NCBI GenBank assembly: GCA_946481095.1 | Contig: CAMLML010000009.1 | Coordinates: forward strand, 10,769 to 74,768 | Source: an uncultured Cellvibrio sp. | Lineage (GTDB): Bacteria > Pseudomonadota > Gammaproteobacteria > Pseudomonadales > Cellvibrionaceae | Length of the DNA stretch: 64,000 bases | Reading direction: 5' to 3' | In this document: piece after piece, positions 35,594-44,335 of the stretch | Numbering within the stretch: position 1 is the first letter of the stretch | How the letters are laid out: each line of letters starts with the position of its first letter | Program-made: the position numbers and the translations under genes | Notes under the pieces: model-generated | What the model was told of the DNA's origin: nothing | What the model saw: the letters and a program-made list of their open reading frames with translations, nothing else | The model's database searches: none

Positions 35594-37061
35594 GCACTTT
35601 ATCGTCAAAGTTTTCCCCGAAATCATTATTAAAAGCCAGCCGGTTCGTCAGCGTTTTATTAAACAATTGCGCGACAATTTGCGCAAAATGTTGACCAATC
35701 TTGGTGTGCAGGTACAGGTGCAGCGCGATTGGGAAAAAATTGAAATTACTTCGACCGTTCAGGACAAGCAATTAACTGCTCAGGTCTCGGATTTATTATC
35801 ACGCACTCCGGGCATCGCCAATTTTTATCTGGTGCAAGCTTATCCACTTGGCAACCTGCAAGACATTTACGAAAAAACCTTACTACACTGGGGCGATCAA
35901 CTTGCCGGAAAAAGTTTTTGTGTCAGGGTAAAACGCCACGGAAAACATGAATTCAATTCTGTGCAAATTGAGCAATTTGTTGGCGGCACCCTGTTACATA
36001 ACACTCAGGCACGCTGCGTTGATTTACATCATCCTGAAGTATTGGTGCCGCTGGAAGTAAAAGATAATCGTCTGTTTGTCATCGCTGAAAAAACCCAAGG
36101 CATTGGCGGTTATCCATTAGGGACACAAGATGGGGTTCTGTCATTAATTTCCGGCGGATTTGACTCAACCGTGTCCAGCTATTTGTGTATGAAACGTGGA
36201 TTGCGCACCAATTATTGCTTTTTTAATTTGGGTGGTCGCGCACATGAAATTGGCGTGAAGGAAGTGGCTTATTATTTATGGAATAAATTTGGTTCTTCGC
36301 ATCGTGTAAAATTTGTCAGCATTCCATTTGATGAAGTCGTCAAGGAAATTCTGGAAAAAGTTGATAACAGTTATATGGGTGTGATTTTAAAACGCATGAT
36401 GCTTCGCGCAGCCACAAAAGTAGCAGAAGATTTGGAGTTGCCTGCCTTGGTAACAGGTGAAAGTGTTGCGCAGGTTTCCAGCCAAACTTTATTAAATTTA
36501 AATGCGATTGACCGTGTAACGGATATGTTGGTATTGCGCCCACTTTCAACCATGGATAAAGGTGAAATTATTGATCTCTCACGGAAAATAGGTACTGAAA
36601 CTTTCGCTGCACAGATGCCGGAATATTGTGGCGTGATTTCTGTCAACCCGACAACCCGCGCAAAACTCTGGCGCGTTGAACAGGAAGAAGCCCATTTTGA
36701 TATGAGCGTACTTGAACGTGCGCTGGAACAAAAACATTCACAAAATATTGATGAACTCATTCAGGATCTGGATGCCGACTTGTCTGTTCAATTGGTACAG
36801 GACTTACCAATCAACGCCATTGCAATTGATATCCGCCACCCGGATGAAGAAGAACATAATCCATTACAAGTTACTCCACTGCTGAAAATTCCTTTTTATC
36901 ATCTCAATAAAAAATTTCCGGAATTGGATCAACAACAAACCTATTATCTCTATTGCCAAAAAGGTGTAATGAGCCAGTTACATGCCGCCAATTTAAAAGA
37001 TGCCGGTTTCAGCAATGTAGGTGTCTACAGGCCGGAACCGAAAAGCGCGTGTGCTTTATAA
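35592..37061 (+). CDS. thiI: tRNA 4-thiouridine synthase/sulfurtransferase ThiI with rhodanese domain
   Basis: 489 residues, like E. coli ThiI (482). The order is NFLD/THUMP domain (about 1-165; opening MHFIVKVFPEIIIKSQPVR), PP-loop ATPase with SGGFDSTVSSY (about 183) and C-terminal rhodanese domain with active cysteine Cys455 in YLYCQKGVMSQ. It makes 4-thiouridine in tRNA and supplies sulfur for the thiazole of thiamine. The start matches the family exactly. The promoter must lie inside the divergent uncharacterised gene, because the two starts touch. Confidence 0.96.
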   Translation: MHFIVKVFPEIIIKSQPVRQRFIKQLRDNLRKMLTNLGVQVQVQRDWEKIEITSTVQDKQLTAQVSDLLSRTPGIANFYLVQAYPLGNLQDIYEKTLLHWGDQLAGKSFCVRVKRHGKHEFNSVQIEQFVGGTLLHNTQARCVDLHHPEVLVPLEVKDNRLFVIAEKTQGIGGYPLGTQDGVLSLISGGFDSTVSSYLCMKRGLRTNYCFFNLGGRAHEIGVKEVAYYLWNKFGSSHRVKFVSIPFDEVVKEILEKVDNSYMGVILKRMMLRAATKVAEDLELPALVTGESVAQVSSQTLLNLNAIDRVTDMLVLRPLSTMDKGEIIDLSRKIGTETFAAQMPEYCGVISVNPTTRAKLWRVEQEEAHFDMSVLERALEQKHSQNIDELIQDLDADLSVQLVQDLPINAIAIDIRHPDEEEHNPLQVTPLLKIPFYHLNKKFPELDQQQTYYLYCQKGVMSQLHAANLKDAGFSNVGVYRPEPKSACAL

Positions 37062-37064
37062 AAA

Positions 37065-37853
37065 ATGTCGCCAAAAACATGGGTCAACTATTTTTTCTCC
37101 GGATTGGCTGTCGCTTTTTTGATGAGTTGTCAATCAGTAGAACTGGTTGGTACAGAAGATAAGATATCGGTGCAGGGATTTGATTTATATGCTCGCCGAA
37201 ATAATTTTCAACCTGCAAAAAAATTACATATCTATATCGAAGGTGACGGTCGTCCCTGGATAGAGAATCGACTCGCTGTTGATCCAGGCCCTTTTGATCC
37301 AGTAGCCTTGTTTCTGATGCAACAAGATCCGTCCCCTTCTTTTTATTTGGGCCGACCTTGTTATTTTCAATCGAAAGTAGGCCTTCCTGATCAGTGCAAT
37401 CCTGCTTTATGGACACGCGCGCGCTATTCAAAAAAAATCGTGGATATTTTAATTGCAGCACTGAACTCCCAATCAGATTTGGCAACATACGATGAATGGA
37501 TTTTAATTGGTCACAGTGGCGGTGGAACCCTCGCATACTTAATGGCCCAGGAATTACCCAAAGTAAAAACCGTCGTCGCCATTTCCAGCAATCTGAATGT
37601 CACGGCATGGACAAATCATCATCAATACACCCCGCTTGATTGGTCTCTCGACCCTGCTCAATTACAACCCAAAAAATCCCTGCGAGTTTTTTATCTGAGC
37701 GGAGGCAAAGACAAAAATGTTCCGCTCGAATTGAATAAAACTTTTTTGGAAAAAATCAACGCAACTATTATTTCCCAACCTGGTTACAATCACTCTTGTT
37801 GTTGGGAAAAGGAGTGGAGGAAGGTTTTGCAGATGATTAATGTTGAAAATTAA
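37065..37853 (+). CDS. alpha/beta-hydrolase-like lipoprotein
   Basis: 262 residues. The signal region ends AVAFLMSC, a lipobox-like site at about Cys22. The hydrolase triad is visible as Ser in GHSGGGTLAYL (about 146), Asp in LSGGKDKNVPLE and His in GYNHSCCW. The family is unnamed and the substrate unknown; esterase or lipase activity at the outer membrane is likely. It begins 3 nt after thiI, so it may be co-translated with it, though no functional link is obvious. Confidence 0.75.
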   Translation: MSPKTWVNYFFSGLAVAFLMSCQSVELVGTEDKISVQGFDLYARRNNFQPAKKLHIYIEGDGRPWIENRLAVDPGPFDPVALFLMQQDPSPSFYLGRPCYFQSKVGLPDQCNPALWTRARYSKKIVDILIAALNSQSDLATYDEWILIGHSGGGTLAYLMAQELPKVKTVVAISSNLNVTAWTNHHQYTPLDWSLDPAQLQPKKSLRVFYLSGGKDKNVPLELNKTFLEKINATIISQPGYNHSCCWEKEWRKVLQMINVEN

Positions 37854-37898
37854 TTTGCGAGACTTTTGCACTGTGTGACGATAACGGGAATCCCAAAA

Positions 37899-37928
37899 TA
37901 AAAAAGCCTCCTTGCGGAGGCTTTTTTA
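37899..37928. terminator. bidirectional intrinsic terminator
   Basis: GCCTCC (37906-37911), loop TTGC, GGAGGC (37916-37921), flanked by A and T runs. It separates the convergent hydrolase and arabinanase genes. Confidence 0.9.
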
Positions 37929-37941
37929 TTTTATTTCATCT

Positions 37942-40314
37942 TCAGTTGGATTTAATTCCCCATATCGCAGTGCCGTCCGAAGACAGTGCACTAAAAGTAA
38001 TTTCAAATCGATTGCGAACTTGATTCCATTGTCGTGACACTACACCGCGATAAGTGGTTCCACTGAGAACCAATGTTGTTGTTCGGGTGTTGGCATCGAA
38101 AGTCCAGCTACCGGATTGCGCACCGGAAATGCTTCCACCACTGGCGAGTTGGATATCACTGGAAGATTTTATGGTTGCCGAAATGTCTTTGCCGTGATTG
38201 ATCAATTGATAAGTGCCGGCAATTTCACTGGCTGCAACAGCTTCCAATACTGCACGACTTTGGTTTGCGTTGGTTGCATCAATTTTTTCAGCGTAACGCA
38301 ATGGAGAAACAACTGGCCAACCATCAGCATTGAAGAAAAATTCATGTGTGCGCACTTCATGTTGTTCGCCACGACCAGGGAAGCGGGTGTGGAAGACCAG
38401 GAAATATTGGCCTGTACTTGTTTTGCGATAAGCAGAGTTGTGACCTGGTGAAACATAGCCCAGAACATTGTTGGTTCCGCCAAACACATGGTTACCCATG
38501 AGTTTTACTCCGTGAGGAGCAATGCTGGCGTCATCAAACAAGGGCAAGCTTGCATTGGATTTCACGTTGCTCATGCTGGTGCCCTTGGCATCCACATAGG
38601 GACCATTTGGATTACTCGAACGGGCGACACGAATGTTGTACGCACCATCAGCACCCAAGCCACCAAAACTCACAAACATGTAGTAATAGTTGGTTTCAGG
38701 ACTGTAGATGATGTAAGGGCCTTCAATACGTGCATGGTTACCACCCATCAGGTGTTTGCCATAACCCTGACCGGAAAGCGGGAAGCCGGTAGTCGCATTC
38801 AATTCCATAATGAATATGCCGCCTGAATAAGACCCGTAGACCATCCAGAGGCGATTGTTCTTGTCTTTAAACACTGTTGGATCAACCACATTGGGATGTA
38901 TCTGGGCGTTGTAGACTGTTCCGTCTTCACTGGTTTGTCCCCACATGCCGGAGCGAAGGATCAGGCCATTATCTGAGTAAGGCCCCTGAACGCTGGAAGC
39001 GGATGCAATACCCAAGGCAGATACAGGCGAGTCACCTTTACAAGCATTGTAATACATCAGGTAACGGCCATTTACATAGGCAACGTCCGGCGCCCAGAGG
39101 GTAGTGGTTTGCGCCCAGCTCAAAGCTTCGGAAAGCTCGCTGTTTACGTTGTTGAATATAGGGTTGCTGCTGTTTACGCCATCAGCCACGCGAGTCCAGT
39201 TGGTAAGATCAGCCGAACGTGCAACCGAAAGATGTGATCCAAAAACATAGTATTGGTTGTTGGCAAAAATCACCGATGGATCGTGCACCGCAATATTGGT
39301 AAAGCTGGGGGTCACAAAACTGATTGGTGCAGTGACTGAACCACAAGTGGCTGCCGTCACACTGGGTCCACTCACAACCATGTTGTCGATATTGCCTAAC
39401 CCAAGACTGCTGGTGGCTTGCAGGCGGACACTATGAGTGCCGACATCCAGCCATACCGTATCGCTCTGGCTATCAGCCCATGTGGTCCAGGAACCGGTAG
39501 ACGCAAAACCAATATTGGAAGTAAGGTTGCCATCGATAATTACATCGCCAGGTCGCGCGGCCGAACCTACATTGGCGTAGCGCCATTTGAAACTGTAATA
39601 GCCCGCCGTTCTTACACTGATTGACCAATTAACTCCTGAACCACTGGCATTGGTAGTATTGGCAAAACCACCCCCTGTGAACCCGGTGTTGTTACTATCG
39701 ATTGTGCCTTCCACCGAACAAAATCCCGACTGGTTTTCTTGCAAAGTGATGCTAACGCCGTTTGAAACCGAACTGGTACTTGATGATCGCGAGGAACTGG
39801 ACAGACTTGACGATATTGATGAAGACGACAGGGATGATCGTGAAGATGAAGAGACAGAGGAAGAAGAAACCAACGAGCGTGAAGATGACACAGAAGAACG
39901 CGAGGAACTGGAAATACTGGATGACCGACTTGAAGATCTCGATGATGACATCTGGGTTCCGCTACAGATACTGCCTGTCACTGCGGGTGTTTCAACCGCA
40001 CCATTGGCATTGACTTGTACACCAAACGCCACAGTTTGCCCGGGTTGTATGCTGGCATTCCAGCTCATGTTGGTTGCGGTATAAGGATTGGAACCTGTCA
40101 ATGTCGCATTCCAACTACTGCTGATCCTGTTATTGACGTAATTCCAACTGACACTCCAACCATTGATTGCTGAAGTGCCGGTATTAGTGATTTCAATACT
40201 GGCTGTAGCACCGCTACCCCAGTTATTGGTTAGCCTATATGTGCAGTTGGCAGTCTGCGCCAGTGAGCTTTGCGCTACAAATAAGGCTGATATCAAAAGC
40301 AGTTTTTTAAGCAT
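37942..40314 (-). CDS. secreted GH43 endo-arabinanase with CBM2, poly-Ser linker and second CBM
   Basis: 790 residues. The signal peptide (to about 20) precedes an N-terminal CBM2 (about 22-118; NWGSGATASIEITNTG, GWSVSWNY), a Ser/Arg linker (about 122-190), a CBM6/35-like module (about 192-330; GYYSFKWRYAN) and the GH43 five-blade propeller (about 335-665). Catalytic residues are readable: the base Asp in VHDPSV, the modulator Asp in NVVDPTVF and the acid Glu in ARIEGPYII. The final C-terminal beta domain (about 690-790) is the type found in AbnB/Abn2 arabinanases. It should cut alpha-1,5-arabinan of pectin outside the cell. The poly-serine linker is a Cellvibrio hallmark. Confidence 0.92.
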   Translation of the reverse strand: MLKKLLLISALFVAQSSLAQTANCTYRLTNNWGSGATASIEITNTGTSAINGWSVSWNYVNNRISSSWNATLTGSNPYTATNMSWNASIQPGQTVAFGVQVNANGAVETPAVTGSICSGTQMSSSRSSSRSSSISSSSRSSVSSSRSLVSSSSVSSSSRSSLSSSSISSSLSSSSRSSSTSSVSNGVSITLQENQSGFCSVEGTIDSNNTGFTGGGFANTTNASGSGVNWSISVRTAGYYSFKWRYANVGSAARPGDVIIDGNLTSNIGFASTGSWTTWADSQSDTVWLDVGTHSVRLQATSSLGLGNIDNMVVSGPSVTAATCGSVTAPISFVTPSFTNIAVHDPSVIFANNQYYVFGSHLSVARSADLTNWTRVADGVNSSNPIFNNVNSELSEALSWAQTTTLWAPDVAYVNGRYLMYYNACKGDSPVSALGIASASSVQGPYSDNGLILRSGMWGQTSEDGTVYNAQIHPNVVDPTVFKDKNNRLWMVYGSYSGGIFIMELNATTGFPLSGQGYGKHLMGGNHARIEGPYIIYSPETNYYYMFVSFGGLGADGAYNIRVARSSNPNGPYVDAKGTSMSNVKSNASLPLFDDASIAPHGVKLMGNHVFGGTNNVLGYVSPGHNSAYRKTSTGQYFLVFHTRFPGRGEQHEVRTHEFFFNADGWPVVSPLRYAEKIDATNANQSRAVLEAVAASEIAGTYQLINHGKDISATIKSSSDIQLASGGSISGAQSGSWTFDANTRTTTLVLSGTTYRGVVSRQWNQVRNRFEITFSALSSDGTAIWGIKSN

Positions 40315-40545
40315 GATGAGTGCCCTCGTGAAATGATCGATTTGCGAGTATCACTGGAATTGCGGCTAAAAAAACTTTTGAATATTTTTATACTTGTTAG
40401 CTCAAACCCATGACCGATGGGCAGGATTGCTCGCGATGTGCCTGAAGAAAATCAGAAACGGCACTCTACGTTTTGTCTGATAAGTTATCTTTGCGTTAGA
40501 GCACAAATACGGCAGGTTTGTCCCATATATCATATGAATTTTTCC

Positions 40546-40571
40546 GTCATTCCCACCTTTGCGGGAAGGAC
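40546..40571. repeat. CGTCATTCCC-type dispersed hairpin
   Basis: GTCATTCCC and GGGAAGGAC form a stem with one mismatch 12 bp past the opgH stop codon (minus strand). It resembles the short interspersed palindromes common in proteobacteria. A related element is at 52377-52404. Confidence 0.5.
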
Positions 40572-40583
40572 GATACTTGTCGC

Positions 40584-42539
40584 TTAACGAATCACTTTCA
40601 CAAAATGTTCCAAAGGCGGGTGCGGCATATCAACCCAATTGTTTTCGGGAAGAGGGGGAATGGGGGCAGGCTCCTGCAGTTTTGGATGATCCTGTGCCAA
40701 CAACTTATCCAATTCGTTGAGTGCGAAATCGTTTTGCGTTTCGCTAGGACAAAGAAAAATCTTATGACGGCGGCAATTATTTCCCCAATCCAAACTACTG
40801 GAATAACGAACCAGAGGCGCTGCGAAAACCAAACCGACCAATACCGGAATCAGCCACCAGAAAAATACCGGGGCATATTTAAACGTCATCAATCCCCAGA
40901 TTAATGCAATGATTGACAGTTTCGATGTTCGGGCAAAAGCTTCCTTCCAGGTTAATAATCTTCCTTCTCGATCCTGTGCTTCCCAACTGACCTTGAATCC
41001 GAGTAATACTGAAATAACAAAATAAGCATGGAAAGCCATCATGATCGGAGCAATTAATACCGCAAAAAAAGTTTCGACTGTTGCCCCTTTTATAATCGCC
41101 CTGACACCGCCAAATGTTTTTCTTCTATGCACAAGCGTAACCAAAGTGCCCATTATTTTGGGGCCCATTAATAAAATAGTGGTTAATAAAATAAGTGCGA
41201 TAATCAGCTCTGTTTTTGCAATCGGCCAATCAGGATAAAGCTGATAGGTTTCGGTGAAATACACATTGGAATTCAATGCGCGAACAACCGCATCGGCGGT
41301 TGAAAGTACCAACATCAACAGCCAGATTAACGATGTGACATAAGCAAGCGCACCAAAGAAAAAATGACAACGACTGATGGGATGCAACCCGGGTAAATCG
41401 ATAATGCCCAAATGCTGGATATTGCCTTGAACCCAACGTCGGTCGCGTGTGGCGTAATCGATAATATTACAAGGCACTTCTTCATAACTGCCTTCCAGAT
41501 CCGCCAGTAAAATCACATCCCAATTGGCACGACGCAACATAGCGGCTTCAACAAAATCGTGACTGAGTATGTCTCCGCCAAAAGGTGCACGACCACCCAA
41601 ACTTGGCAAGCCACAATGATCGATAAAGGCACGTAAACGAATAATGGCATTGTGTCCCCAATAATTGGCTGCATCGGTTTGCCAAAAAGCCAAACCTGTG
41701 GCCAGCATGGGGCTATAAAGTACCGCTGCAAACTGTACAAAGCGACCAAAAAAAGTGGTTTGACGAACAGGAATTGGAACCGTTTGAATTAATCCTGTAC
41801 GAGGATTGGCTTGCATCTGACGCACTAAAGTTAACAGGCACTCCCCGGTCATGATCGAGTCAGCATCCAATACAATCATGTGCTCATAATTGCTGCCCCA
41901 ACGCTGGCAAAATTCAGCAAGATTTCCTACTTTTCTACCAATATTTTTTTCGCGACGACGATAAAAAACCTGTTGTGATAAATGACCCAGACGTTCGGTT
42001 AATTGTTGCCAGGCATCGCGTTCGGCTTGTGCTATGTCCGGCTTGGTGGTGTCGCTCAACATGAAAAAATCAAAATGGGATAATTCCCCGGTTTTTTCCA
42101 GTGATCGCAAAGTCGCTTCAAACCCGGCGATGATCCGACGAGTGTCTTCGTTGTAAACCGGCATCACAACCGCCGTGCGGGTGGTGATTGGCAATAGCTC
42201 GGCAGTGAGTTTTTTTTGTCGCGTCAGGTTGAGCGGATCAATCTGGAAAAGTTGTAACACAAAACCAATAAACCCACTCCAGAATGAAATGGCCAGCCAG
42301 GAAAAACTCAGGGCAAATAACATCAGAATGACGGTTTCAAGTGCGGTTAGCTCATTCGCACTTAAAATTTCATACATCATGTAAACGCCCCACACACTGG
42401 TCACCAGACTCAGGCCACTGAACAACCAGCGGCGCAAGGATTTATAGGGCAGGTGTATGGCATCACGGGGCTGCCCTGATAAATCCGCAGGGACAATCGG
42501 TGTATGAAGTTTACTGGATGGCGTCTGGGTACCAGACAT
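40584..42539 (-). CDS. opgH: glucans biosynthesis glucosyltransferase H (short form)
   Basis: 651 residues. Membrane helices lie at about 38-58, 65-85 and several in 375-545. The GT2 catalytic domain (about 115-350) carries MPVYNEDTRR, IVLDADSIMTGE, FGGDILSHDF and the DRRWVQGN acceptor motif. OpgH polymerises the beta-1,2-glucan backbone of osmoregulated periplasmic glucans. E. coli OpgH is about 847 residues; here the long cytoplasmic N-terminal region is missing and the tail is shorter. It overlaps opgG by 29 nt, and GTG/ATG alternatives do not extend it much. Confidence 0.93.
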   Translation of the reverse strand: MSGTQTPSSKLHTPIVPADLSGQPRDAIHLPYKSLRRWLFSGLSLVTSVWGVYMMYEILSANELTALETVILMLFALSFSWLAISFWSGFIGFVLQLFQIDPLNLTRQKKLTAELLPITTRTAVVMPVYNEDTRRIIAGFEATLRSLEKTGELSHFDFFMLSDTTKPDIAQAERDAWQQLTERLGHLSQQVFYRRREKNIGRKVGNLAEFCQRWGSNYEHMIVLDADSIMTGECLLTLVRQMQANPRTGLIQTVPIPVRQTTFFGRFVQFAAVLYSPMLATGLAFWQTDAANYWGHNAIIRLRAFIDHCGLPSLGGRAPFGGDILSHDFVEAAMLRRANWDVILLADLEGSYEEVPCNIIDYATRDRRWVQGNIQHLGIIDLPGLHPISRCHFFFGALAYVTSLIWLLMLVLSTADAVVRALNSNVYFTETYQLYPDWPIAKTELIIALILLTTILLMGPKIMGTLVTLVHRRKTFGGVRAIIKGATVETFFAVLIAPIMMAFHAYFVISVLLGFKVSWEAQDREGRLLTWKEAFARTSKLSIIALIWGLMTFKYAPVFFWWLIPVLVGLVFAAPLVRYSSSLDWGNNCRRHKIFLCPSETQNDFALNELDKLLAQDHPKLQEPAPIPPLPENNWVDMPHPPLEHFVKVIR

Positions 42540-44136
42540 AACTCCACACCTCGCTCAAGCGTTGATCACGTAATTTCAGGAATAAACGCATGTCCGCGAC
42601 TTTGTTTCCTTCGGGTTCCAGTTTGAATGATGCGCGCCAGGTACGGCCATCGGGTAATTGGCGAATCACCAGCTCACTGACCTCGCCTGCCGATTTTTGC
42701 ATTTCAGCAACCAGAGGGGCATCGGGAGACAGGTTATCCAGTTCGCCGCCCCGGAAATCGATAATAAATTTGCGCTTGCTGCGCGGCGGTGGATCAGCCT
42801 GACCCGGATTGGCACCCCAGCCAATACGCGTCCGTATCACTTTTGCACCCGAATTCTCCGGTAGGTGTTCATCAAAACTGCGCAGGCGGTACTTGAAAGT
42901 GGCGCTGCCACCCGCTTTCATGGGTTTTTCCGGCACCCAGTAAGCCACTATGTTGTCATTGGTTTCACTGTCGCTAGGGATTTCTACCAATTCGGCACGA
43001 CCCTTACCCCAGTTGCCCTCCGGCATGATCCACATGCTCGGGCGTTTTTCGTAGCGAGCTTCCATGTCCATGTAATGTTCAAAATCACGGTCGCGTTGCA
43101 ACAGGCCGAAACCACGAGGATTCTCATCCATCATTGAAGAAACGCGCAAACTGCGGTGATTGCTGATGGGTCGCCAGATCCACTCACCATTGGCAGCCGC
43201 CATTAATAGTCCATCTGAATCGTGGACTTCCGGACGAAAGTCATCAACGTAACGAGTATGGTTTTCACCCCACATGTACATACTGGTGAGCGGAGCAACA
43301 CCCAGTTTCAAAATATCCTTGCGCGCGAATAAACGAGCCTCAACCAACATTTCTGTAGGAGCTCCGGGCAAAATTTCAAATCGATAAGCGCCGGTAATGG
43401 AGGGACTGTCCAGCAACGCATACATCACCATGCGGGTATCGGCAGGAGCAGGTTTGACCAGCCAAAATTCGCGAAAAACCGGAAACTCTTCACCCTTGGG
43501 TTCTGCTGTATCTATAGCCAATCCCCGCGCAGACAAACCATAAGCCAGCCCGGGACCCACCATACGGAAATAGGAAGCGCCCTGAAACACCACAAATTCA
43601 TCCTTATATTCATTACTGTTTAATGGGTAATGAACACGGAAACCTGCAAAACCAATATTGTCCGGCGCAACACCGGCTAGTGGTGCCGCAGGTCCATCGT
43701 AATTAAAAAATTCCTGTTTGAACTGCACGTAGGAGTCTGCACTGTCAGTCGCCATGTGTAGCACTATGGGCTCACGATATAAAAATCCCGGATGAAAAAG
43801 TTGCAATTCAAACAAGGATTCGTTGTGCCAGATAGATGCCTCGGGACGGAAACGAATTGAACGGTATTGGTCGTAATTCATTTGTGAAAGAGCATCAGGA
43901 ATATTGGTTTCCAATGCTTTATATTCGCGCTTGGCCAACAATTTGGCTCGTGAACTGACAGCATCAAACAATTGTGATTGGCCAAATTCTGTACCCTGCG
44001 CAGGAGACAAAGGCAAAGCCGGTGCTGACGACTGGGCCTGTGAGTTCATACACAAGGCAGAGAGCAAAAGCGCGTATGAAATCCATGATGCATTTTTTTT
44101 GTAACAGGTTAACTTACTGGCGATGAAATACTTCAT
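42511..44136 (-). CDS. opgG: periplasmic glucans biosynthesis protein G
   Basis: 541 residues. A signal peptide ends near residue 34 (CMNSQAQ), then the MdoG domain: SIRFRPEASIWH, FQLQLFHPGFLY-like segment, FVVFQGASYFR, SMYMWGENHTRYVDDFRPEVHDSDG and the C-terminal Ig-like domain (IDFRGGELDNL). It works in the periplasm with OpgH on osmoregulated periplasmic glucans. The start was placed at the ATG at 44136 (GGAG 9 nt upstream), which gives a standard signal peptide. The longer frame to 44307 crosses the divergent promoter region. Confidence 0.94.
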   Translation of the reverse strand: MKYFIASKLTCYKKNASWISYALLLSALCMNSQAQSSAPALPLSPAQGTEFGQSQLFDAVSSRAKLLAKREYKALETNIPDALSQMNYDQYRSIRFRPEASIWHNESLFELQLFHPGFLYREPIVLHMATDSADSYVQFKQEFFNYDGPAAPLAGVAPDNIGFAGFRVHYPLNSNEYKDEFVVFQGASYFRMVGPGLAYGLSARGLAIDTAEPKGEEFPVFREFWLVKPAPADTRMVMYALLDSPSITGAYRFEILPGAPTEMLVEARLFARKDILKLGVAPLTSMYMWGENHTRYVDDFRPEVHDSDGLLMAAANGEWIWRPISNHRSLRVSSMMDENPRGFGLLQRDRDFEHYMDMEARYEKRPSMWIMPEGNWGKGRAELVEIPSDSETNDNIVAYWVPEKPMKAGGSATFKYRLRSFDEHLPENSGAKVIRTRIGWGANPGQADPPPRSKRKFIIDFRGGELDNLSPDAPLVAEMQKSAGEVSELVIRQLPDGRTWRASFKLEPEGNKVADMRLFLKLRDQRLSEVWSYVWYPDAIQ

Positions 44137-44335
44137 CAAAACCGTCTCCGTATTCTTAAGCGGGGGGAAATTATCAACAGACTGCAGCCCAGTGGCCGGG
44201 CAGGTTGCGATTGTAATACAAGATGGAATGCTTGTCGTATGGCAAATGGAAAGATAATTCGAAACTTGGGCAACGACTGCTACACTCAACAGGTCGAGGG
44301 ACTTCAACTAAAAAACAAGTCTTCACAGGAAAGCT

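Noticed and set aside
39650..40084. Open frame rich in Asp/Glu on the plus strand
   Set aside because: It is the antisense of the GH43 poly-serine linker and CBM2; serine codons read backwards give Asp/Glu/Arg runs. It is not a gene.
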